A stretch of DNA of 64,000 nt. Origin: Hofstenia miamia (Eukaryota > Xenacoelomorpha > Acoela). The stretch's first letter is position 1. Every line of letters starts with the position of its first letter. Below are positions 12,201-22,600 of the stretch, one piece after another. The translations under genes and the position numbers were made by a program. The notes beneath the pieces were generated by a model, which was not told the origin of the DNA, ran no database searches, and saw only the letters and a program-made list of their open reading frames with translations. Where the stretch lies: positions 1,262,365-1,326,364 of the forward strand of contig SCFE01000016.1 of NCBI GenBank assembly GCA_004352715.1, in the 5' to 3' direction.

Positions 12201-12447
12201 TAAGAATAAGATAGCTTACCAAATTACTGCTTAATTGCAATATTTGTGATTTATCACCTCCATTATATAAACCATCTCTACCCATTGATCGATTCAGTAC
12301 CGGAGATGAACTGTAAGAATTACACTGTTGAGTTGAGTTTATAACGCCATGTTGAAATGCATTGTTATATGGATTACCGTTTAAAATACTTTGTTTATGC
12401 TGTACATCATCATCATCAGATCTCAATACAGATTTTGAAATCGCCAT
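6229..12447 (-). CDS. mfsd2: MFSD2-type sodium-dependent lysophospholipid symporter (major facilitator superfamily)
   Basis: Spliced minus-strand gene. Exons: 12447-12220, 11417-11274, 11233-11112, 11071-10866, 10825-10656, 10612-10361, 10317-10150, 10107-9845, 6460-6229. All junctions are GT-AG and phase-consistent. The product is about 594 aa, or 580 if a 42-bp in-frame intron (10524-10483) inside exon 6 is removed; vertebrate MFSD2A is about 540 aa. Recognition rests on KLCFAASGPPYQLPQ (residues ~95), WDGITDP (140-146, holding the two aspartates of the cation site), NAYLLPWSMLPDVI and FTKFAVGISLGIS, whose lysine matches the substrate-binding lysine of the family. Many hydrophobic segments fit a 12-helix plasma-membrane transporter that moves lysophosphatidylcholine with Na+. 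The polar 90-residue N-terminus is longer than usual. Introns are 40-43 bp except the first (802) and the last (3384). Family is firm; 2A versus 2B subtype is not resolved. Confidence 0.93.
7381..7405. repeat. (TA)n microsatellite
   Basis: Simple TA repeat in the last MFSD2 intron, just left of an inverted-repeat element. Confidence 0.9.
7409..8003. mobile_element. Possible non-autonomous DNA transposon in the last MFSD2 intron
   Basis: A block less AT-rich than its surroundings begins TATAGTCACCGCTGTGTACG. Near 7983-8003 it has the inverted counterpart of TATACTGACCGCTATGGAC. A second perfect inverted pair, CCGCTGTGTAC and GTACACAGCGG, lies at about 7416 and 7951. Short open stretches occur on both strands but match nothing I know. 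Boundaries and class are uncertain. Confidence 0.4.
8070..8690 (+). mobile_element. Mariner-like transposase fossil (intron of MFSD2)
   Basis: A broken plus-strand reading shows HP-RVTHY, then LVLFQHDAAPAHYH (second catalytic Asp context, usually QDGAPPH) and, after a frame change, TPIDFYLWGYLKARVQ (third catalytic region, usually D.TP.DFFLWG). The right end TATGGGTAACCCTGTATG resembles a mariner TIR beside TA. Frameshifts, stops and the missing N-terminus make it inactive. It lies antisense to the host gene within its 3.4-kb intron. Confidence 0.8.
11796..12025. mobile_element. 230-bp foldback MITE in MFSD2 intron 1
   Basis: The left arm GTTATTGTACTTTAGGGGAC, continuing through CCCAGTTTGAGTGACGTCAT, is the near-perfect inverse of the right arm ending AAAGTACAATAAC at 12025. 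The arms are about 75 bp and the loop about 75 bp. Inside the arms sit telomere-like strings (CCCTAACCCC; GGGTTAGGGTTAAGGTTAG). No ORF. It occupies much of the 802-bp first intron. Confidence 0.8.
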
Positions 12448-14479
12448 TACGTTGATTAAATTGTAGTCTCGAAACTCTTCCGATGTTCCGAATTTGACGT
12501 AATGTGGTCTGATCGGATTTGTAAATTCTAATTGGATAATAATTCTTACATCACGGAAAATTAAGTATTTCTATTAATTTACGTAGCATATGTTGTGCTA
12601 TTTTAGAATTTTAAAAAGTTCAAAATTTCACAAAATAATGATTATATTTTTTTACTATTTGACGTAAATGTTATTGATTTCATGGAAATTTAAATTTCTA
12701 TTGGTATGAGTAATGACTCATTGCTCTGTGTAATCTAAATCTAAAGTTAGAAATGATTAAATGAATTAATCGAATAAGAAAAAAAGTTCTACAGAAAAGA
12801 ATAATGTATTAAATAAATCAGTTAGTGAAAATGAAAAAGGTATGTTAAATTGTAGTTTTCATTATGCATAGCACTAAATGCTAATTTCACTAGTTTAGAA
12901 ATATTCATCTATATATTGTAGTTTTTACAAAGATTCTTGTGTGCAATCATCGTTTAATTATATATTCTACCACATTTTGAGATTTCGACTGAGTTTAAAA
13001 AATTACTTTGATTTTCTCGTTCGGTTTATGTTCACAAAAAATCATCATTCTTAATGAGCAACATGATTCTAGATCATTTTTATTTTTAAAAAATTCAGTA
13101 GTTTTCGATTAATGACAACAATTTCGGACTATTTAGAAAATATTAAATTATGATAAAAGCATTTTCCACTTTTCTTATATAAAGCAAATCACTGCGAATA
13201 CTAAGTGGCCTTTGTGGATTGCACGGTTGATCTCTATTTTCAAACACAAAACTGATTGCGTTAGTTCAGTTTACATTGACCACAACACATACAATATTTA
13301 AGAATTAAACAATGTTACTGAGAAATTTAATTGATTATAAGTCTTTAAATAATGAAAAATCCATGACGGAAGTTTTCTTTTAAATTTAAAATGAACTAAA
13401 ATTGTTTCAAAATCAGTAGTTCTTTTTTCTTTAAAATGAACGTCTTGTGCGCCAAATCCAATAATTTTGCAGTTTACTTTAATTTTTTAATAATTTGTAG
13501 TTTGCATATCTAACAAGCACATTTTCTTGAAACAAGCTATTTCAATTATATATTGATAACTAGATGATGTCACTGCTTTAAGCAGTGCTTGAGCGTACCA
13601 TTCCATTTCAACAATTTCAATGTTATTTTTATTCTTTCAAATTCTCAGTATTGGCTGCATGAAAGGATGCACAAACTAATAGATTACCTAAGTAATTGTG
13701 ATAATCATGATTCCAACCTTTGTGGGAATTACAAATACAGAAAATATCTTTAATTCATACTGAAATCTGTGCTTGTTGAATTTATTGTTTCCTCTTTCTG
13801 ATCCGAGTAGTCGTTTCCTCAATCTTGTTGCATAAACTTCTCCTTCAGGGATCAAATCTGCTAGATGTGATATTTTTTATCGTATGGAATAAATACTCGT
13901 CTTTTCATTGTTAGATTCTGCATACTGAAATCCTGAGTTATTCCAATTCTAAACCTGGATTTTGTTAAGTGTCTGTAATAATACTTTCTTACATCCAACT
14001 CAGACACAAGTGGAACATGCTATTTTCAGAATTATAATTGTCATATAAAGAAATCGAGGTCTTTTGAAGAATAACGTTTAGCTTTCAATTTGTTAAGTAA
14101 AATTATTTCCTACCAAATTTCAAAATGTGATAGTTAACCCCGTTTCACTGTCTTCCAAGAAACCTAACACTCTGACTAATTTTCTCATAAATGGCTCCCA
14201 AAACATCTTGCGTTGCTGAAATTCTTCTCACCACAATGATTATTAAATTTGTCAATTTGTTGATTTTACAATTACCGTAAATTCTTGTGTATAGGCCACA
14301 CCAGTAAACCTAAAATTATATCTGTGAAGCTATCACCACGGTCGTGGTACCTCTAGAATGCGCAAAGGCTGCAAATAATTTATTCAACACTTGGAAATGT
14401 CCACCACAGGTGGGCAGAATGAATGGAGAAACTATGTGGAAAAGGCAAATGCAAGTAATACACGCTGTATACCTCTAAC
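12448..14479. other. Upstream/intergenic of MFSD2
   Basis: AT-rich and non-coding by eye. It should contain the MFSD2 promoter and 5' UTR, but no motif is distinctive enough to call. Confidence 0.5.
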
Positions 14480-14900
14480 TCAAAAAAAATATATATATTT
14501 AATGACTATTTGAATGTGAAAGCATCATCAGCTACAAAAAGAAAACAATCAACAAGCTGGAGTAGAATTTCCAGATTCTTCAGTGAAGTAACGATGCGAT
14601 TTTGGGGTATGCTATCAAATGCTTTACTCAAATCAATCGGAATTATTCTGAGACTATCAAAGTTGTAGAGCATGTCATTAACTCAGTTAATAGTTAGGAG
14701 TAGATCGAGAACTGCGCCTGATTTGATTTAAGCTTGAAATTGAATGTGGTATCAATACATTTCTCAATGATGAGACCTTCGAAATGTCTATATTGAATTG
14801 AAGTAGCCTATTTGATTTGTGCACGTTTTGGCACTGAGAGTATTCTCGACACTTTTCAAGAATCATTGAATGAATGTCCCATGTTTGAGACAAAGGTTAT
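14480..14900 (-). mobile_element. LINE reverse-transcriptase fragment
   Basis: The minus strand around 14720-14560 reads IPIDLSKAFDSIPQNRIV, the RT motif A of CR1/L2-type elements, preceded by a degenerate SGAVLDLLLTI segment containing a stop. Nothing else of the element is clear; it is an old, broken piece. Confidence 0.65.
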
Positions 14901-15939
14901 AAACATTGGCGGATTTCATGTGCGTAAAAAATTTGAACTTAGGTGGTGAACAGATGATAAAAACAGTTAAATTCGGTGCTACAGTATCGAAAGAAGGGAT
15001 AAATTTAGCATAGTGATTTTTTTTTAAAAACGTTGAATATATATGAAGCATTACAAAGTATTTTTGCAATAACAAACTATTATTTGTTTTGTTTTTCTAA
15101 AAAGCGTTGTCGTTGCTCCAAGATATTCCTGAAAGCGCCAAAACTGCGTTCTACATCAGAAGACACTAAAGGGCCTCTAATGAAATATTGGGTGGAAACA
15201 CTTCCATCAATTGATTCACAAAATTTGGAGGACTTTTAACATTCTTAGCCCATCGACTTCTCACTCTTATAAAGGGATAGTGCACTAAGGTTGTCTGTAT
15301 AGTTTTGCAGGAAAATTTATATTTACTCTAAAGGTAACCAATTAAAGTAACCTTTTAAAAGATTACAATATTTAGAAAGGTTTAAGAATGATTTATTGTA
15401 AAACATGCTAATAAAATTTACAAATAGTCAATAGCTTGGATATTGCAATCAAAGTTTGAATTGATAATCTATTACGCTGATTTTGTGGAAAGCTTGTGCC
15501 CTTAAATACATCAAATTTATGAAACGGACAAAGTGCACAATCTGATGTGCGATGTAGATTAGTGAATGTACTAGCTCAAAAACTAATTCAGAGACACTGA
15601 AAATGATGGAAGAACTGTTAATATAAAAAGGCCACTTTTATTACTTCTGACATAGTGTGTGAGTTTGCACGGAAACGAATTAATTCGTTTCAATCTTTTC
15701 TATGCAAAATGGGTAAAATGTAATAACTGCCTTTTTTCTAAAGATTGCATGTTTAAAGATAATTTCTCAGGAGCGTAAGTGTTTTGTGTAAACACTTATG
15801 CTTAAGGTTAAGATACATATCGTGAATCCACTCAGCTTTAAATGGAGACTTTTTACTTGAATTACTTAATCGTGTTGATGTTTGGTATGATTTTACGACC
15901 TTTTAGAATTAAAATATATTTATTTCATCACAACACCTT
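14901..15939. other. No gene seen
   Basis: AT-rich spacer between two retroelement fossils. Only short chance ORFs; none has a recognisable motif. Confidence 0.5.
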
Positions 15940-17085
15940 ATCAAATCAACAATAACTACTAAATATATAAAAGTTTGAATATAGCGGCTTTTGTTTTTGA
16001 AAGATAGCCTTCCGACCAATTCTTCTATTTATCTCATTTTTCCAAAACATGTAGTTACGATGTTTTTTTTCTAAAGAGCCGATATGTTCTTCTATTTTTT
16101 TAGTTAAATGTCCTCTGATCATCACAGTTATAAATATAGACGAGTCCGGATGAAAAATTAATAAGTACTTTATCCTTGTGAAAATATTTTGTTTTAATCT
16201 GTTAATATTTGACAAATTTTCAGGTGTTTCATTATAACCTTAAATATCTGTTTTTCTACATCTGTTCTATGTTTATTATTATCGTTAATTAGTTTTGTAG
16301 ATAGCCATGTTTAATGTTAAATTTTCATAAATTGAACAACTTGTAAATATTTTATCTACTAGACACTTAACTATTTTTCTTATGAACTTAATCACAGTAT
16401 GAATTAAATGGTATATGAAGATCTGTTTTTGTAGAATATGTAATTTTTTGGTTTTTATTCCCTGACATTGCAAAATCTAAAAAGTTTTTTACTTCATGAT
16501 CGATTGTAAATTCAATTCCGTACAACTTGAATGAATGATCAGCTTCTTCTTTTGGTTTAAATGCGGCAATGGTCTTCTACATATCGACAATAGATGATAG
16601 GTTGACGTTCATGACTTTCTATTTCGCTATCAATTACGTTCAAATTAGCCATAATAGGGATCCCATAGCTATTCAATCCATTTCCTTGCATAAGAATTTA
16701 ATAAATGTAAAATTAACGCTTTTGTAAGCTAAATCTAGTAGTTGTTATAAAATTTGAAGAATAGTTTCTAAGCTATTCCGAGGAATGATGTTCAAAATAT
16801 GCTTTTTGGGTTTTTCAATTAAAATATTAGTGAAAAGAGATTTCACATCATAGCTGATAAAATGAACATTTTTAACGTTTTTGGTTTAAGATCTTTTAAC
16901 TTTTCAGTTAAATTTTCAGTATTTTTCAGAATACACTTACTTGTTAGAAATGGTTTGAGAATATTGTCCAAGTATTTATGGAGGTAGTAGCTCTCACTGT
17001 CTATTACATTAAATATAGTTCTATATGGTAGGTGTTTCAGATTCTTATAAATTTTCGGAAGACCATGCATTAGGTTCAATTAAAG
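15940..17085 (-). mobile_element. Penelope-like retroelement (PLE) fossil
   Basis: Minus-strand fragments occur in the order expected for a PLE reverse transcriptase: HGLPKIYKNLKHLPYRTI (family: YGLPKIHK...PLRPI), FISYDVKSLFTNI at about 16845-16810 (motif A), YGIPIMANL, YCRYVEDH (motif C, usually RYVDD), FTIDHEVKNFLDF and TYSTKTDLHIPF. A downstream RGHLTKKIEEHIG is reminiscent of a GIY-YIG endonuclease, but weakly. Stops and frameshifts between the blocks show it is dead. Distinct from the LINEs nearby. Confidence 0.82.
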
Positions 17086-18440
17086 CATATTTAAAACTGA
17101 ACTATTTTATAGTTTGCTTTCCATAGTGTTGCTATTTCAATCAGTTCTGAAATACGTTTTACTTTGTTCGAATCAAAAACGCAGTTCATTTATTTACATG
17201 CTGCAAATTTTAGAATTATTATATGTAATTAATTTTAAGTTTAGTTTTAAATTCAATTATAATCGAAGAAGGGTGATCTTGAGAAGTTAGATTTGATACT
17301 ATAGTTATCTCATGAGCGAATACTCTAATTGCGATGGATATTTAAATTTTCATAAGTCCTTTCCATACACCATTCAGGGCAATTTTATAGTCTCTTTAGC
17401 TTTTGGCAATCAGTGACACAGCATGTAACATAGGTGTCATATTTTAATCACAAAGAAATGCAGGCTGTACAATTCTGATTTATAGGTTTCTTTTGAAAAT
17501 CTAACAAGAATGCATTACAAGACTATAGATGGGGGAGTGTATTTGCAGTGACAAGTAATATTTTGTATGCATAATGTGTCGTAAACTTGATATTGAAATA
17601 TAGTGTCATTCGAAGTCGAGAGGAAAATAATATCAATTTGTAGTTGCACAACTATGCATAACTTATGTTAGAGTTTTGATGTTGGCTAAGTAACAATGAA
17701 GAAATTTCAATTTTTTAATAATATAATTTCTCAACTAAGACCGTTTTAGAGTTTAAGGCGGCCATGTTCTCAACAATTGAAAAAATGTGAATTTTTCTTT
17801 TACCCAAAAATCCTAATTTTGAAAGCCTATGAGAGGCGCTTAAGGTATTAGATTCATATTCTACGTCGGCAACTTTTGAGGGGTGTGCTCAAAATTCATT
17901 CCCATAGTATGCTCTCAAATGGCGAAAAATGTGACACAATAAACATAGTTATTAAAATATGATTAAAAAAATGTGATATATAATTAGTATAACTCGAGTG
18001 AAGTTATGTTAAAACTGCTGAGCAGGATAAGCTTTTATTTTATTTACTTTTCAATGATTATATTTCAAGCAAAGGTCAAAATAAAATGCTATAAGACTGA
18101 ATTATTTTAATTTTAGGCAATTTCAATGCAGAATTTTAAAATTCGTGCTTATTTTTATTCAAAGATTTATTATCGTGATAAAACGTGCTGAAACCATTCA
18201 TCATCTAATTCACAAAACAAAAGCAAGCTTTTATAATGACTATATTTGTATAGGTTTACAATGCAATTTATCAAAAATATTCAATATTTAGCAAATGTTG
18301 AATTAGCATGTATTTGATTTTTTTAGACTTATTCATTTGAAATGTTTTTGACAATGTACAGTTATTATCGATGGGAATCGTTTTTTATTTGGAGGATGTA
18401 ATAAAAGGCCTTTCTTGTGTCAACAATCTGTTTATTATAC
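17086..18440. other. No gene seen
   Basis: AT-rich sequence with no ORF worth noting and no repeat shared with the rest of the window. Confidence 0.5.
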
Positions 18441-18460
18441 AGTTTAATTAGATTTCAGCT

Positions 18461-19030
18461 ATGTCCTCAATTTCACTGCCTGACCTCAAAAATTTGAGCG
18501 ATGCCCAGTTTGCCTCTGCTGTCGGTGGTCTGAAGAAAGACGCCATCATTTCGTTGTTGCGCCAAGCGGTCACTGCTCTCTCTACCTCGACTCCGTCCTC
18601 CAATGATGGCCCTGGCGTCATATCATCCTTATCTGAATCCCTCACTAAGCTTTCCTCTGATGTTTCCTCACTACAATCCCAAATGTTCTCCTACAGTGCT
18701 GCTGCCTCACGTTCTGTCTCATCTCTCCCCAGTAATCCTGCTCCGAGTTTNTCACTCGTTTTTCAATCGTGCTTGTACTGCTGCTAATTACATCTTGACT
18801 CGCAACCCTCCAACAGCGATTGATTTCTTTTCTCCGCCACCGAGCTTCAAGAAATCTTTGATGGCTTTCCTCTTTGCTGAGCCCTTCTCCAACTTCGCCT
18901 ACTCTTCCATTTGCTCCTATTTCATCTCCTGTGACTGTCCTCGCTGCCGTAAAACTTGACTTGTTTTTATTTCTTGTTGTGTATGCCTTCAGCGGCTAAA
19001 TAAAGTCATTGATTATTATTATTATTATTA
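18461..19030 (+). mobile_element. Short LINE-derived insertion: ORF1 start joined to a 3' end with (ATT)n tail
   Basis: Markedly more GC-rich than its flanks. 18461-18750 is open from ATG (MSSISLPDLKNL...), with a Ser-rich region and a heptad-like LSSDVSSLQSQ segment, as in LINE ORF1 coiled coils. After a single n at 18751 another frame gives HSFFNRACTAANYI...CDCPRC, like an ORF2 C-terminus with a Cys motif, stopping at 18959. An AATAAAG and (ATT)n tail close the element near 19030. The n may hide a contig join, so the internal deletion may not be real. Confidence 0.65.
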
Positions 19031-19664
19031 AAAATTGTGGACATCAAGTAATTGGGAAGCATACCTATATTAAAGGCATTAAGATCCGTAAAAATTCAAA
19101 AATCAAAAAACAATTTTAAATACCTAAGAGCTCTACATCGAGTTCTGCCTGATGACTTACATTATTTTGTTAACCAGGGGTGTTAAAGAAAAATAATTTT
19201 TTATTTCATTTTAAAAATAGGGTATCTCTAACATATTATCTACCAATAAATGCTACCGCTCAAGAATGTATTGTTTTTCATTCTCAAACTTGGTAAATAT
19301 TGAAAAAATATTCTTTACCAATGAAACCATTAAGGTTTGTTAGTCCGCTTAGCTATACTAAAGTTGCCATTCTTGCTAGCTCATAAAACTTCAATTCAAA
19401 TACATCTTCAATTTATGATTGGGGATCTTCTGAAAGACATAGGAACAACACATCTAAAATCACAATTCATATAATGCACCTTTTATCACAGTTTGATTAA
19501 ATATACACAATGTTTGTTTTAGTGCAATAAGATATACTTAATCGAAGTATGGGTTACAATGAATCAATTTTTGTTGTATATTTTATCATATTATTCCTAA
19601 TTATAAATATTCTGATGCTTTTTTTATTTATGATAATACAGCTTTACAAAGTACATTTAGAAAA
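19031..19664. other. Upstream region of APEH
   Basis: Spacer between the LINE tail and the APEH start codon. No ORF; promoter elements cannot be called with confidence. Confidence 0.5.
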
Positions 19665-22600
19665 ATGAATCAACAATTAGCGCCTTCTAATTTCTTGCCT
19701 TTGTATGAAAAAAATTGTTTGACGATGGACCCTTTTGCAGGGTATCTTTCTAGCAAAAAAGGAGATATAATCACAGCCACAGTTTTCTGGAAATATCTTA
19801 ATGTTAGAAACATGAAATCAACACATTCAGTGTCACATTCAACATTTGACATCGGTTGTTCGCCAAAGTTGTTGTTTTCTAACAGAAACAATTCATGTAA
19901 TAAGCTTGTTGATTTTGATATCGGATCTACTAGTTCTGTCTTCCTAAAAATCGATGAGGATAAAAAGCAATATTTAGAAATTACTCACAATGATATTTTA
20001 TCTAAGGTATTGTCAATAGCATTGTTGGAAGAGCAAGGAGATATATATACCGATGAAACGTTTTCAACATTTGTACTGTCTCCAGATTGTAGACATTTGT
20101 TGTATGTTGCTGAAAATACTCAATTAAATGCGAAAAGATATTTTGAACCTGGATCTGGAAAAAATACTTCTGTGGGAGAAAAATATTTAATCAAAGACAA
20201 TTTCGGTGAAGGTCTTTTAAAAAAGTATTCCCCCACCCTGTATTTGTTCAACACTTTTACCTATGAATATACTCCTGTCGATTGGCTAAATGCAGATTAT
20301 TACTATTGTGATGCCTCTTGGATTGACAATAATAGCTTCTGTTGTGTTGGATACCAAAAGAATAAATTTAAATTGGGCACAAAGTATTGCTTAAACAGGC
20401 CATCTCAAATTTTTATTGTTTCAATATCCGATAAATCTTTTTATCGTCTAACTGAAGGTCATAAAAGTTATAGAAATCCTCGAATTTCACCTAATGGGAA
20501 AAACTTGTTATATGTAGAGAATTCGATTTTTGGGCCTCATTTACAACCTGTTAACATCTTGCTGAGTAAATTTGAAAATGGACGTTTCAGAACTAGTAAT
20601 TGTGTATTAAATGACGTATTTGTACATTTTCTTACTAAGAATAGTTTTATGTGCGACAATAAATTTGTATTAAAATGCTATACGGGAAATTCCATATCTA
20701 TTTTTGTTTTGGATCTCACTTCATTTGATATTAAAAGAATTTCGCCGAAGGAGGATGTCTCATTTTCTCCAATTTGCATTAAAAATGATGTAATTTTGGC
20801 TTCCGTATCTTCCGTATGCAAAAAACCTTGCTTGCTTATCGGAAAATTTGAATCTGATGATGTTTTATGGAGTCCTTATGACGTTGACCCGGATATTGAT
20901 AGTCTTACCATCCAATCATTTTCAGAAGAAGGTATGGGTTATTTCTTCGCCCATAGTACTACGAAACCAGCGCCACTCATTTTGCAAATCCACGGTGGAC
21001 CTCATGTTGTAACTTCTAACGCCTATAATTCTCCAGAAATTTATACTTTACTGCAATTAGGTTTTAGTATGTTATTTCCTAACTATCGTGGTTCTTTTGG
21101 TTTTACAAATAATGCGCTGCGAAGCCTCACAGCTAAGGTATATTTTATTATGTATATATTTGGTTAACAATCTGTTAAGCTGATATATATGTTCTCACTA
21201 AAACTATAATATTCTATTTTTAGCATTTCACTTATTACGTTATCTATCACTTGTCATTGAAGTAACGCAAACATCTGTTATATACGTAATTAGATCTATT
21301 ACGCAATAGAATTTCTTAGTTATATTTAAACATTACCATTCATTCAAATCATTATCAAGTACTGCGAATGGGTAAAAAATTGTTTGTGGGGTTCACATAA
21401 TGTTGTATCCTCGACCTTCGTATTTCCGTGAAAAATAAATTCGGTTTTTAATAGCGTTGCTTTCGTCTTATATTTGGCTTATATTTGGGTATATGTAAAG
21501 TATATAGTATAGTACGAAAATTGAAGGTTTTCCGTAATTTTTTAATGTTTTTTATTTGCAAAAATGTGGTAGAATTAACATAAAAATGTGATATTTCTTA
21601 ATATGCTTTGTTATTTTGTATATGAAGGTAATTTTCCTATTTAAGAATTTTAGTAATTCAAAATTTGTGTAATAATTTAGAGTATTTGTGATTTGGCCAG
21701 GGTGCATGCATAAATAACCTTGCATATCCGTCTATGCCCATACCAAAACTTAGTTATGCCCATTGTGAAATATCAATCATGCAAAGTGTGAGGTCAAGCG
21801 GTCAGGTAAAAAAGATATGAAGTTATTTATGTCAGAGATGTCTTGAAACTGTTAATTGAAGAAACAAAAATATTCTTTACATCGTTAAAAGCATGTTTTT
21901 CAAAGTATAAATCTATGAAATATTCTGTTGCGAATTTCCATGTATACCAGACCACTAACTAAAACCAAATCCGCCTGTGCTAGACGCAAAAATCAAAGAG
22001 TGACATCAAAAATCTCATAATATTAATTTAATGTTTAACATCTACAGTCGATTGAAAAATGACTTTGTTTCAAATCGTGATTGAAAGCAACATATTTAAG
22101 TCAATTGATATAAAACAGACATAACATGTTTAATATAATTTTCTCGGCGATTAGAGTATCTATTATTTGTAAACTGGAGCACAAGGCATTTTATCAAGTA
22201 GTAAATCACGCATACTAACTAAATAATTTTAAAAAAATTAAAACTACATGTAGATGAAAAAACCGTCCCCCAGTGGCAATATATGTAAAATTCATGTACA
22301 TTATTAATAACTGAACGGTAACTTTTTTCAATTTTTTTAAAATATTGAGTCACGGGGCAGTATGTATCTATCGCTTTGTTCTTGAGTAGAGTTGCTTTCG
22401 TGTGGCGTATAATTATAGAGTTGGTTTATTTTTATAATTATTGAGGAAAAAATGTGTTATAGGGTCATTCCAAGTGAAATCACCTAATGGTTCCATGGGT
22501 CACATCTCAGATTTTGTCAATATTTACACCATAGGATGATTTCAATAAAATAACACTATCCTGAAAAGTTCAGCTTCATTCCTTTTGTGGTTTTAAAATT

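Noticed and set aside
18448-18645. Minus-strand ORF in the GC-rich LINE piece
   Set aside because: Shadow; the plus frame has ORF1-like composition and the element's polarity is set by its (ATT)n tail.
19670-19891. Minus-strand ORF over the APEH start
   Set aside because: Shadow of the APEH first exon.
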